Positions 7,821-17,100 of a stretch of DNA of 64,000 bases are shown piece by piece. The notes under the pieces were generated by a model. It did not search any database, was not told the DNA's origin, and worked only from the letters and a program-made list of their open reading frames with translations. How positions within the stretch are numbered: the first letter of the stretch is position 1; every line of letters starts with the position of its first letter. The DNA comes from JBDHTS01 sp044220535. Its GTDB lineage: Bacteria > Pseudomonadota > Alphaproteobacteria > Micavibrionales > Micavibrionaceae. The stretch is taken from the NCBI GenBank assembly GCA_044220535.1, contig JBGAQU010000003.1:1-64000 (forward strand). The letters run 5' to 3'. The position numbers were made by a program, and so were the translations under genes.

Positions 7821-10589
7821 ATGAAATCTTTACGCATAGCACTTGGTTTGGTTTTTGGCATGGCGGTCCTGGGGGATCGCACCGTGGCGATGGCCGAACC
7901 AGGCCCTCCCCAGCCTGCCGAACCTGCCCCGTGGTCGCAGACGATTGATAAGTCCTGTGAAGAGGTTTTTTATAAGCCGCATATTACCGATGAACAGCTG
8001 AAAATGGCGCGGGATCATTTCGGGGGTGATGAAAGACTGTCGGATGATGATTTGAAAGACTGGGTGATCAGGCATTTTGATCTTCTTGGCGGATATATAT
8101 CCTTGCCGGATTTGACGGCTCACCCTTTGGCCGGTCGTAAGATTGTCAAGATAAAGGGGCGTGCCATTGATGGCCTGGGGCAGGAAGGTGAAAGCGATAT
8201 AACCGTCTGCGCTTTGCCAGAGCGCGGTTATTTCAACCCTATCGGCCGCCGGATTGCCGTCATTCGTGGAGATATAGCGGAAGCCACAATCAAGATTGCG
8301 CCCACGCCCTTCTTCGCACAACAGCTTCCTTTGTTAAGCCAGCGATTTGATGCGCTGGTGGATGCTGATATTAATAATATACAAAACCCCGATACACGCG
8401 CCAAACTTCAAAAACTAGAGTCTGAATTCGATGCAGCGCATGACATGGCTCAGGTCGGCGCCTTGCTTGACGATCTCTGGAAGGTCACGCTTGAACTGGA
8501 AGACGATCACTTAAGCGAATCCGCGAAGGAGATGCGGGACGCCACGAAAATGTTGGAAGACGCCTATTACAACCGCGACACCAACGATGAAAAGCTTCAG
8601 GAATTCCTGGAAAAGGCCAAAGAAGGAATGAAAAAATTCCTTGAGGAACAACTCAAGGAAGCCCAGAAAAAAAACAATCCGGAGCTTGAGAAACAGCTGG
8701 AGGATCTGAAAAAGCAATTGGAGGAATTGCAAAAACAGCTTGCGGCAAAAGACAAAAAATCATTAGACGATGCCTTGAATATGTACGACCTCATGCGCCA
8801 GATGATGCAAGCCCAGCAGGGCATGCAAAGCATGCAGGATATGATGAGCAATACTCAAAGCATGATGCAGCAAATGATGCAAAACATGCAGGAAAAATTG
8901 CAGGATCAGCAAACGCTGAAAGGCCTTCAGCAAATGATCAAGGACCAGCAGCAGCTTCTGGACAGCACGTCCATGACCGAAGGCGAACGCAAGGAAATGA
9001 CGGATAAGCTTCGCGAAGGTCTTGGCCAGCAAGCCAAGGATACGCAAAAGCGCGCACAGAAGGCACGAGAGGCTGAAGAACAAGATACCCAGAAACAAAA
9101 AGACGCGAACGCCGCAACTGATAAGTCGAATCTGAGCGAACAGGCGAAGGCTTTTGAAGAGCTCGGAAAACAACTTCAAGACGCCATCGACAAGCGTGCC
9201 CAGGATCAAACTCTGCCGCCTGACCAGGCGGAGAGGCTTAAAGACGCTCATGAAATGCTGAAGAAAGATCTTGAGAAACTTAAAAAGCCGGATGCGCTTA
9301 AAGCCAATGATATGGACAAAATCCTGAAGGATTTCGAGCGCGCGTCAGGCGAATTGGACAGGATGACCGATCAAAAACAGGCCGCGCCGCCTGAGTCTTT
9401 CGGCAAGAAGGTCGACGATCTGAGCCGCGCAACGGATCGCGCCAAGGCGGAGCAACAGCAGCGCGACAGTCAAACGCAACAGATGCAGGACGGCGCGAAT
9501 GAACTCAAATCAGCAGAAGATGATCTGAAAAAGCTGCAGGAAGAATTGCAAAATCCCGACATGGATCAGAAGCAGCTTAGCGATGCAGTAAAGAAACTTA
9601 AAGATCTTAAGGATAAGGTAGCCAAGCACGAAAAGGCCGATATGGCCTCTATCCAGAAAATGATCCTGGCCCTTGCCCAACAGCTGGATGACAGGGTTGA
9701 TGAGGCAGGCGCCTATGCTCGTCGGGTGGAGACAGGGTTTCGCCGCGCCGGCGATACTGCGCAAGCGAACGCTCGTGCAGCCGATCAATCCCATGCCGTG
9801 GATCTGGGCGAGAAAATCGCCGCAATTCGCGCGGATACCGGAGAACGCCTGGAAAAGGAAGCACCTCTGACAGAGGCGCAGGCCAAGGAAAGAATTGCAC
9901 AGTTAAAAGAGATCAAAACGGATCTGGACCGTATCGATCCTCGCCCACAGCGCGCACAGGATAATAAAAAAGGTCAAAACGGCCAGAATGGCGGAAACGG
10001 CGGCGATCAACAACAGATGCAACCTGATGAGCTTATGAAACAGCTCATGGAGATGATGCGCAAGAACAAAGGCGACAGCGAAAGTCAGCAGCAAATGCAG
10101 CAGTCCCTTCAACAGATGATACAGCAAAGCCAGGACTTGCAACAAAGGCAGCAATCGCTCGAACAACAGCTGCAACAGATGCGTGAACAGATGCAGAAAA
10201 GCGGCGTTCCGCAAGACCAGATCGATCAGGTCATAAAGCAGATGCAGGATGCCGCGCAAAAACTTCAGCAAGGACAGCCCGGCGGCTCTATGTCCGACCA
10301 AAACGGCAGTTTGCAGGGCCTGATGAAAATGCAGGGGAAGATGCAGCAACAGCCCGGCATGGGTGAAGGTGAAGGTTCAGGATGGGGCAAGAACGGTTCC
10401 ACCGGTCATGGTCTGCTCCCGCCGCAGCTGCACGACATGGAAGGCGGCGCGCCTGTTACAGATCCGTCCCAGGCAGGCAATGATTCACGTAAAATTCGGG
10501 AAGACATTCGCAAAATGCAGGAGGGCCAAAAATTGCCGCCTGCAGTCGAGAACTATTACACTGATCTTCTCAAGAACGGCCCGCGTTAA
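7821..10589 (+). CDS. C-terminal half of a DUF4175/TIGR02302 protein, exported, Gln-rich coiled coil
   Basis: The 922-residue product starts with a signal peptide (MKSLRIALGLVFGMAVLGD, cleavage near AMAEPG), then a short new N-terminal segment of about 60 residues. From LPDLTAHPLAGRKIVKIKGR through ICALPERGYFNPIGRRI-type sequence it follows the middle of DUF4175 proteins. The rest is a very long coiled coil rich in Lys, Glu and Gln, with Met/Gln tracts near residues 320-380 and 735-840, and a Gly-rich end carrying the family's closing region (PPAVENYYTDLLKNGPR). The normal family member has about 850 residues with membrane helices at the N-terminus. Here that N-terminal half is a separate gene at 10602-11750, convergent and only 12 bases away. 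It probably acts in the periplasm; its role is unknown. Confidence 0.8.
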   Translation: MKSLRIALGLVFGMAVLGDRTVAMAEPGPPQPAEPAPWSQTIDKSCEEVFYKPHITDEQLKMARDHFGGDERLSDDDLKDWVIRHFDLLGGYISLPDLTAHPLAGRKIVKIKGRAIDGLGQEGESDITVCALPERGYFNPIGRRIAVIRGDIAEATIKIAPTPFFAQQLPLLSQRFDALVDADINNIQNPDTRAKLQKLESEFDAAHDMAQVGALLDDLWKVTLELEDDHLSESAKEMRDATKMLEDAYYNRDTNDEKLQEFLEKAKEGMKKFLEEQLKEAQKKNNPELEKQLEDLKKQLEELQKQLAAKDKKSLDDALNMYDLMRQMMQAQQGMQSMQDMMSNTQSMMQQMMQNMQEKLQDQQTLKGLQQMIKDQQQLLDSTSMTEGERKEMTDKLREGLGQQAKDTQKRAQKAREAEEQDTQKQKDANAATDKSNLSEQAKAFEELGKQLQDAIDKRAQDQTLPPDQAERLKDAHEMLKKDLEKLKKPDALKANDMDKILKDFERASGELDRMTDQKQAAPPESFGKKVDDLSRATDRAKAEQQQRDSQTQQMQDGANELKSAEDDLKKLQEELQNPDMDQKQLSDAVKKLKDLKDKVAKHEKADMASIQKMILALAQQLDDRVDEAGAYARRVETGFRRAGDTAQANARAADQSHAVDLGEKIAAIRADTGERLEKEAPLTEAQAKERIAQLKEIKTDLDRIDPRPQRAQDNKKGQNGQNGGNGGDQQQMQPDELMKQLMEMMRKNKGDSESQQQMQQSLQQMIQQSQDLQQRQQSLEQQLQQMREQMQKSGVPQDQIDQVIKQMQDAAQKLQQGQPGGSMSDQNGSLQGLMKMQGKMQQQPGMGEGEGSGWGKNGSTGHGLLPPQLHDMEGGAPVTDPSQAGNDSRKIREDIRKMQEGQKLPPAVENYYTDLLKNGPR

Positions 10590-10601
10590 TCCGGGATTAT
10601 C

Positions 10602-11750
10602 TTATCGCATAGGCTGGGGCTGGCATAGCGTCGCGCCATCAAGAGGCAGAGACGGCAATTGCGCCTGTGGCGGCGGTGACGCTTCAGGGTTTGCGCCGAT
10701 GATCGTCATATCGACAAAGCCTTTGACAATGCCGTAATCATCTTTGGCTATGCATTGCAATCCCAAGTGCTTGCCCCCATTGGATCCGGCACCGGTTATT
10801 ATGATCTCGGGCGGCGCATCCGGCTCGACCCGGATCGCCCAGCTCGGCCCGTTTAAAACCTGTACGCTATGAACGCCACCCGTGGAAAACGTCACGAGTT
10901 TGTATTGCGTGGTTTTGTGATCTTCTTCTCCGATTTGCTGATCCGCCGGCAAAAGCTGCCCGTCCACTGTTATATCGGGTGTACCGTTCAGTATGGACAT
11001 ATGCAGAACACTGCCCTGATGCACCGGACCCGCTTCCGTATCCGGGCCGGCATTCCCATTGGACAGATAAAGCGGCTGCGCGTTTTCTATACCTTCTGGC
11101 GGCGAAACCCAGGCCCTGACATCGGGTGGCGGTGGCGGAATAATCGGCGCATGAAAATTGAACGCCTCACGCAACAGCGACGACCGGTCCGGTCCGGCCT
11201 GCCAGGCGGATACGGACACGCTCGCAGCCATTGCTAATCCAATAACCATCGCATAACGCGGAATTTCAAGCGTGGGTCTGAAGTCTCTAACTTTACTACG
11301 CAGTAAGAGCTCGCGAGAGGCCTGCCACAATTCTGCCGATCCTATATACTTGCGGCTGCCTAGCATTTGCGCGGGTATACTGTCCTCGCCCAAATTTTTA
11401 TCCAGCCGCTTCAGCGCATCATTAAAAGACGTACGCCAAGGACGCTTCCAGGCGATAAAAGGCAACGGCAACAAAGCCACAGCGGCCGCTGCAAAAGCGG
11501 CAGCAAGACGATCCTGAAGTGGCAACGTCTGAATAACTCCAGCAAAAATTGAAGGCAGATATACACCAACTGCACAAGCTGAAGGCACCAGATAAGGCAC
11601 CATATTTTCAACCACCAGGGCAGCCTGTTGGCCGCGCCCCTTCAACTTAAACACACGATCCAGCTTAGCCGTATCATTGGCTTTCGGCGATTGCGCGGAA
11701 ATAGCATTCTCCCTGTCTTTTTTATTATTATGAAATACGCATAACCCCAT
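10602..11750 (-). CDS. N-terminal membrane half of a DUF4175/TIGR02302 protein
   Basis: The 382-residue protein has three hydrophobic helices (about residues 48-72, 84-102 and 165-180), then a periplasmic-type beta region containing DVRAWVSPPEGIENAQPLYL, a HQGSVLHMSILNG stretch, and APPEIIITGAG followed by AKDDYGIVKGFV. These are the landmarks of the first half of DUF4175 proteins. It ends at LPSLPLDGATLCQPQPMR, where the usual protein continues into the segment found at the start of the gene at 7821-10589. The two halves are convergent, with stops 12 bases apart, so a simple frameshift cannot explain the split. The halves probably reassociate in the inner membrane and periplasm (inference). 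Confidence 0.8.
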   Translation of the reverse strand: MGLCVFHNNKKDRENAISAQSPKANDTAKLDRVFKLKGRGQQAALVVENMVPYLVPSACAVGVYLPSIFAGVIQTLPLQDRLAAAFAAAAVALLPLPFIAWKRPWRTSFNDALKRLDKNLGEDSIPAQMLGSRKYIGSAELWQASRELLLRSKVRDFRPTLEIPRYAMVIGLAMAASVSVSAWQAGPDRSSLLREAFNFHAPIIPPPPPDVRAWVSPPEGIENAQPLYLSNGNAGPDTEAGPVHQGSVLHMSILNGTPDITVDGQLLPADQQIGEEDHKTTQYKLVTFSTGGVHSVQVLNGPSWAIRVEPDAPPEIIITGAGSNGGKHLGLQCIAKDDYGIVKGFVDMTIIGANPEASPPPQAQLPSLPLDGATLCQPQPMR

Positions 11751-11840
11751 TTTCCGGATTTGTCAATACGAAGCTGCATTGCCGGGCTGGTATTTATAGG
11801 CGTCTATATGTTTTATAAAGGCTATAGAAAAGTATAGGTC

Positions 11841-12275
11841 ATGCTGAAAACCCTGAAACTCCTTTTACCCGCCCTTATTCCATCCTGGCGCTTCTTTGAT
11901 GCAATCGCCCCTTCGCCGCGCATTGAATTCGGCCTGATGCAAACCACGCAGGATATGCCCGCTTTCTGGCAGGAATTCCGCCCCAGGCCTGCACACCTGC
12001 CTGTCCATGCCATGTTAAAGCGCATGGTCTGGAACCCGCGCTGGAATGAATACCTGTTTCTGACCAGCTGCGCGGAGCGCCTGATGGAATATCCCACAGA
12101 GCACAGCCGTCTTGAAATTGCGAACCGTATAAAAAATGATCTGGCGCCGAGCAACCCCGCGACACCTTATTTCCAGTTCAGGTTGGTTTTCGTCAGCCGG
12201 GATGGCGCACAGCTGAACATGCATATCGCCTATACATCATCGCCATGCACCTTATCCGGATCATCTATCCCATGA
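11841..12275 (+). CDS. Hypothetical protein upstream of an HTTM-like gene
   Basis: The product has 144 residues with no membrane helix except a weakly hydrophobic start (MLKTLKLLLPALIPSWRFF). It contains IAPSPRIEFGLMQ, a WQEFRPRP segment and a WNEYLFLTSCAERLM segment. I associate this arrangement with small genes that precede HTTM-family membrane proteins, but I cannot name a domain. Its stop codon overlaps the likely start of the next gene (ATGA at 12272-12275), indicating coupling. Divergent from the DUF4175 N-half gene, with about 90 bases between. Function unknown. Confidence 0.7.
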   Translation: MLKTLKLLLPALIPSWRFFDAIAPSPRIEFGLMQTTQDMPAFWQEFRPRPAHLPVHAMLKRMVWNPRWNEYLFLTSCAERLMEYPTEHSRLEIANRIKNDLAPSNPATPYFQFRLVFVSRDGAQLNMHIAYTSSPCTLSGSSIP

Positions 12276-12958
12276 GCATGGACCTCGCCATACGGGCAAC
12301 CGAGATCCTGCTGGCGCTGGCTTTTTTACAGCAGGGCATCGAACATCTGCTTGCGCGAAAGGACGAACAGGTTTTATTCCTGCCACGCCTGTTTTTAAGC
12401 GCCCTTCTTTTGTTCGGGTTTCAAGCGCAATGGGTCTGTCTGGCGCTGGTCGTCCTCAGCCTGTTCATCCTGAAACGGTTTCAAGGCCCCTATAATGGCG
12501 GCAGCGACCGCATGGGCCTGCTGATCCTCTGCTGCCTGTGCCTTGCCGAATTCACGCCCGGCCTGCGGTGGCGGGACTACGCGTTTGGCTATCTGGCGAT
12601 GCAGCTGGTTCTGTCCTATTTCGTCTCCGGCTGGGTCAAGATCGTCAATCCTGAATGGCGCAGCGGACGCGCGCTTCAGGATGTGTTCGATTTTTCCGCC
12701 TATCCCGTCAGCGAGTCTTTAAGGAGCTGGGCAAACCGTCCAAGGCTTTTATGCCTGATGTCATGGGCGGTCATGCTATTTGAATTGCTTTTCCCGCTGG
12801 CCTTGCTGACACATGGCACACTTATCGTCGCATTGGTTATTGCAGCGGCATTTCACCTGGCCAATGCCTGCCTGTTCGGCCTGAACCGGTTTTTCTGGGT
12901 CTGGCTCGCGGCCTACCCGTCCATCCTGTGGCTTCAGGACAGGATCTCATCAGGGTAA
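12272..12958 (+). CDS. HTTM-like integral membrane protein
   Basis: Starting at the ATG that overlaps the upstream stop (ATGA), the protein has 228 residues and about six hydrophobic helices spread along its length. The conserved-looking polar patches YNGGSDRMG, SYFVSGWVKIVNPEWRSGRAL and the WANRP segment match what I know of HTTM/gamma-carboxylase-like small membrane proteins, in which such patches face the active side. An in-frame ATG at 12245 is an alternative that would overlap the upstream gene by 31 bases. Its last 25 bases overlap the 3' end of the convergent Crp-family gene. The substrate is unknown. Confidence 0.72.
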   Translation: MSMDLAIRATEILLALAFLQQGIEHLLARKDEQVLFLPRLFLSALLLFGFQAQWVCLALVVLSLFILKRFQGPYNGGSDRMGLLILCCLCLAEFTPGLRWRDYAFGYLAMQLVLSYFVSGWVKIVNPEWRSGRALQDVFDFSAYPVSESLRSWANRPRLLCLMSWAVMLFELLFPLALLTHGTLIVALVIAAAFHLANACLFGLNRFFWVWLAAYPSILWLQDRISSG

Positions 12959-13698
12959 ACGTTGTTCAGCACATCGTCGAAATGGCTGCGCACCAGGTCA
13001 TTGCACTGGCACGCCGTGCCTTTCAATTTCTCGACATCGTGAATGATCAGCTTACCGCGCTGGCTCTGCAGCGTGCCGCTCGATTTCATTTCACCCATGA
13101 TGCGCCCGACATAGCTGCGTCCCACGCCCAGCATGCCCGCCACTTGCTCCTGCGTCAAAGGCACGATGTCTTCGCCCGTGCGCTCCAGCGCCGCCACCAG
13201 CCATTTCGCCGCACGCTGTTCAATTGTGTGAATGGCGTTGCAGGCGACGGACTGGAAAATCTGCGCCAGAAGGCAATCGGCGTACCGCGCAAAGAAATTA
13301 TGCAGCGCGGGCGACGCGGCCTTCGCCTTTTCAAGCTCCGCCGTCTCAATCCGCAGCACCTGCCCCGGGAACTGCACCACCGCGCGGCAATAGGCTGGCA
13401 GACGTCCCTGGCTGACAATGCCGCCGACCGCCCCTTCCCGCCCGATCATCGCGGTTTCCACGCCACGCGCGTCTTCCAGCATCACCATGAAAGAAATCAG
13501 CGTCGGCCCGCAGGGAAAATAGGCATGCCGCACTACATCACCGGGTTCATATAGAACTGTCCCGGCCTTGACCGTCATGGGCTGCAAATGGGGTTTTAAA
13601 AGCTGAAGGTCTTCTGGCTTCAGAACGCGCAGCAGGTTGCTGGCGTCGATGGCTGCGTTCAGGGTGCTGGATGTGTCTTGGCTCATATGTTCCACCAT
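12934..13698 (-). CDS. Crp/Fnr family transcription regulator
   Basis: The 254-residue protein has an N-terminal cyclic-nucleotide-binding-type beta roll (about residues 25-140, with AGTVLYEPGDVVRHAYF) and a C-terminal winged helix-turn-helix around residues 170-230 (LTQEQVAGMLGVGRSYVGRIMGEM). It lacks the N-terminal Cys cluster of FNR, so it is not an iron-sulfur oxygen sensor of that type; the signal it senses is unknown. Two nearby ATGs (13698, and 13686 with GGTGGA upstream) compete as start. It is divergent from the response regulator at 13787, and a TATGTA-N8-TACATA dyad lies between them, a candidate site for autoregulation. Confidence 0.88.
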   Translation of the reverse strand: MVEHMSQDTSSTLNAAIDASNLLRVLKPEDLQLLKPHLQPMTVKAGTVLYEPGDVVRHAYFPCGPTLISFMVMLEDARGVETAMIGREGAVGGIVSQGRLPAYCRAVVQFPGQVLRIETAELEKAKAASPALHNFFARYADCLLAQIFQSVACNAIHTIEQRAAKWLVAALERTGEDIVPLTQEQVAGMLGVGRSYVGRIMGEMKSSGTLQSQRGKLIIHDVEKLKGTACQCNDLVRSHFDDVLNNVYPDEILS

Positions 13699-13707
13699 AA
13701 TCGCCGC

Positions 13708-13727
13708 TATGTATACTTTCGTACATA
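13708..13727. promoter_or_regulatory. TATGTA-N8-TACATA dyad, candidate Crp/Fnr-type operator
   Basis: A perfect 6-8-6 inverted repeat lies 10 bases upstream of the Crp-family ATG and 60 bases upstream of the response regulator. Its geometry is compatible with a dimeric winged-helix regulator. This is inferred from position and symmetry only. Confidence 0.4.
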
Positions 13728-13786
13728 CAAAAGCCTAGCGGTGACATATATAACAGCCAAATAGGGTTTTTGCAAAGACACTCCCC

Positions 13787-14191
13787 ATGAAAATTTTCAA
13801 TCCCGGGCCGAAGACCCCCGTCATATTGCTCGTCGAAGATTACGAACCGAACATCCTGGTGGCGACGACCTATCTGGATCATTTCGGCTATGCCTATGAC
13901 GTCGCCCGCAACGGGCCGGAGGCGGTGGAAAAGGCAAAACAGGATGTCTATTCAGTCATTCTAATGGACGTGCAGATGCCGGGCATGAACGGGTTCGACG
14001 CCACGCGGCAGATCCGCGTCTTTGAACAGTCGCAAAACCGCACGCCCGTCCCGATCATTGGCATGACCGCCTATGCGCTGGCGGGCGACCGCGAAAAATG
14101 CCTGGAGGCCGGGATGGACGATTACCTCGCCAAGCCCATCCTCGAACCCCGGCTCAGGGAAAAACTGGGCGAGTATTGCCCAGCGTCTTAA
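13787..14191 (+). CDS. Single-domain response regulator (receiver)
   Basis: The 134-residue protein is a complete CheY-like receiver with no output domain. The acidic pair is in ILLVEDYEPN, the phosphoacceptor Asp in VILMDVQMPGMNG, the Thr in MTAYAL and the Lys in YLAKPIL. The extended sequence after the phosphorylation site and the 'PIIGMTAYAL..DREKCLEAGMDDY' layout resemble the receivers of hybrid histidine kinases or DivK-like shuttles, so it may relay phosphate between kinases. It is transcribed divergently from the Crp-family gene, and its stop overlaps the stop of the convergent RND pump gene. Confidence 0.9.
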   Translation: MKIFNPGPKTPVILLVEDYEPNILVATTYLDHFGYAYDVARNGPEAVEKAKQDVYSVILMDVQMPGMNGFDATRQIRVFEQSQNRTPVPIIGMTAYALAGDREKCLEAGMDDYLAKPILEPRLREKLGEYCPAS

Positions 14192-17100
14192 TACACCAGC
14201 GATGGCCGCAGCTTCTTCTCCGCCGCGCGCAGCAGCACATAAAACACCGGCGTCAGGAACAGGCCGAACAGCGTCACGCCCAGCATGCCCGAAAACACGG
14301 CCACGCCCATGGCATGGCGCATTTCCGCACCCGCGCCGCTGGAGAGCACCAGCGGGATCACGCCCATGATAAACGCCAGCGACGTCATCAGGATCGGACG
14401 CAGCCGAAGGCGCGCGGCCTCGACAGCCGCATGGAACGTATCATGCCCCTGGTGTTCCAGCGTGCGGGCGAATTCCACGATTAGAATCGCGTTCTTGCAC
14501 GCCAGGCCGATCAGAACGAAAAACCCGATCTGCGTGAAAATGTTGTTGTCCCCGCCCGACAGCCATACGCCGGAAATCGCTGAGAACAGACACATCGGCA
14601 CGATCAGGATGATCGCCAGCGGCAGGAACAGGCTTTCATACTGCGCCGCCAGCACCAGAAAAACCAGCAACACACAAAGAGGGAAGATCAACAGCGTGCT
14701 GTTCCCCGCCAGGATCTGCTGATAGGTCAGTTCCGTCCATTCGAAGCCCATCCCCTTGGGCAGGTTGTCGTTCAGGATCTGCGTGATCGCGGCCTGCGCC
14801 TGCCCGGTTGAAAACCCGGGCGCGGCGTTGCCGTTCAGGTCGGCGGCGCGGAATCCGTTATAGCGCATGGCGCTTTCCGGCCCGCTGGTTTCATTCAGGC
14901 GCAATACAGAGCCCAGCGGCACCATCTTGCCCTGATCGTTGCGCGTCTGCAGTTTCAGGATATCCTCAGGCCGCGCGCGAAATTCCTTATCCGCCTGCGC
15001 CACCACCTGATAGGTGCGTCCGAATTTGTTGAAATCGTTGACGTAGAGGGATCCCAGATAAATCTGCATCGTGCTGAAAATATCCTGCACATCGACACCC
15101 AGTTGCATCGCCTTGGTACGGTCGACATCGGCATAGAGTTCCGGCACGCTGATATCATAGCTTGAGAACACGCCCGCCAGCATCGGGTTCTGCCGCGCCT
15201 TGTTGGTCACATCCTTCATCACCTTGTCCAGCGCCTCATACCCCTGGTCGGTGCGATCTTCCACCTGCAGCTTGAAACCGCCGATCGTGCCGAGGCCCTG
15301 GACGGGCGGCGGCGGAAAGATGGCGATAAAGGCATTCTGGATCCCCGCATATTTCATCTGCAGTTTCTGCGCGATGGCGAAACCGGACAGGTCCGGTGTC
15401 TTGCGGTCCTCAAACGGCTTCAGCGTCACAAAGACGATGCCTGCCGACGCGCTGTTGATAAAACCATTGATCGACAGGCCCGGAAACGCCACGGCGCTTT
15501 CCACGCCCGGCTCTTTCAACGCGATATCCGACATGGCGCGGATCACGCCTTCGGTCCGGTCCAGCGTCGCGCCATAGGGCAGCTGCGCGAAGCTGACCAG
15601 ATATTGCTTGTCCTGCGCTGGAACGAAACCAGGAGGCACCGCCTTGAATCCCGCATAGGCCCCGCCCAGCAGAATCAGATACACCACAATGGCAATCGAC
15701 TTGCGGCCCAATACTCCACTCACGCCGCGCGCATAACCATTCGAGCTTTTATGGAAGAACGCGTTGAAGCCACGGAAAAACGGCCCGAATACTTTGTCCA
15801 TGATACGCGTCAGCATATCCTTCGGCGCATCGTGACCTTTCAGCAAAACAGACGCCAATGCAGGCGAAAGCGTCAATGAATTGAACGCGGAAATCACCGT
15901 CGAAAATGCGATGGTCAGCGCGAACTGGCGATAAAATTCACCCGTCAGGCCGCTGATAAACGCAATCGGCACGAACACCGCGCACAGCACCAGCGCAATC
16001 GCAATGATCGGCCCGGTCACTTCCTGCATCGCCTTGATGGTCGCGTCGCGCGGACTCAAACCGTTCTCAATATTCCGCTCGACGTTCTCCACCACCACGA
16101 TGGCGTCATCGACCACGATCCCGACCGCCAGAACCAATCCGAACAGCGACAAGGCATTGATTGAAAAACCAAACATATGCATCGCCGCGAACGTCCCGAC
16201 GATTGAAATCGGCACAGCCAGAAGCGGGATAATCGACGCGCGCCACGTCTGCAGAAATATGATGACGACCAGAACCACCAGCGCCACGGCCTCCAGAAGC
16301 GTATGGATCACGGCTTCGATGGATCCACGCACGAATACGGTCGGGTCATAGACGATGCTGTAATCCACGCCTTCGGGGAAGTTTTGTTTCAATTCCGCCA
16401 TTGTCTTGCGGACATTCTGCGAAATCTGAATCGCATTCGACCCCGGGCTTTGGAAAATTGGAATCGCGACCGCAGATTTATTATCCAGCAAAGACCGCAG
16501 CCCGTATTGGTTGGCGTCAATCTCGGTTCGCGCCACGTCTTTCAGGCGCGTCACCACGCCGTTCGCATCACGCTTGATGATCACATCCCCGAATTGGGCC
16601 GGATCGGTCAGGCGTCCCTGCGCGTTGACCGGGATTTGCAGCTGGATACCTTTATCATAGGGCGGGCCGCCGACCACGCCTGCCGCCACCTGCACGTTCT
16701 GCCGGCGCACGGCAGCAACGACTTCCTCGGCGGTCAGGCCACGCTCGGCGATCTTGTCGGGGTTCAGCCACAGGCGCATTGCGTAATCGCCCGATCCAAA
16801 CAATCCCACATTGCCCACACCCGGAATTTTCGCCAGCCGGTCCTTCACGTTCAGAACAGCGTAATTGCGCAAATAAAGCATGTCGTATCGGTCATTCGGG
16901 GATTTCAGGTGGACGACCATGGTCAGATCCGGCGAGCTTTTTTTCGACGTAACGCCCAGCGCCCGCGTCACGTCCGGCAGGCGCGGCAGCGCCTGGTTGA
17001 CGCGGTTCTGCACCAGCTGCTGCGCCAGGTCAGGGTCCATGCCCAGTTTGAACGTCACGGTCAGGGTCAGATTGCCGTCCGCCGCCGCCTGGGACGACAT

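Noticed and set aside
8511..10349. Long hydrophobic Leu/His-rich frames on the minus strand
   Set aside because: They are shadows of the Lys/Glu/Gln-rich coiled-coil gene; Gln and Lys codons read as Leu and Phe on the opposite strand.
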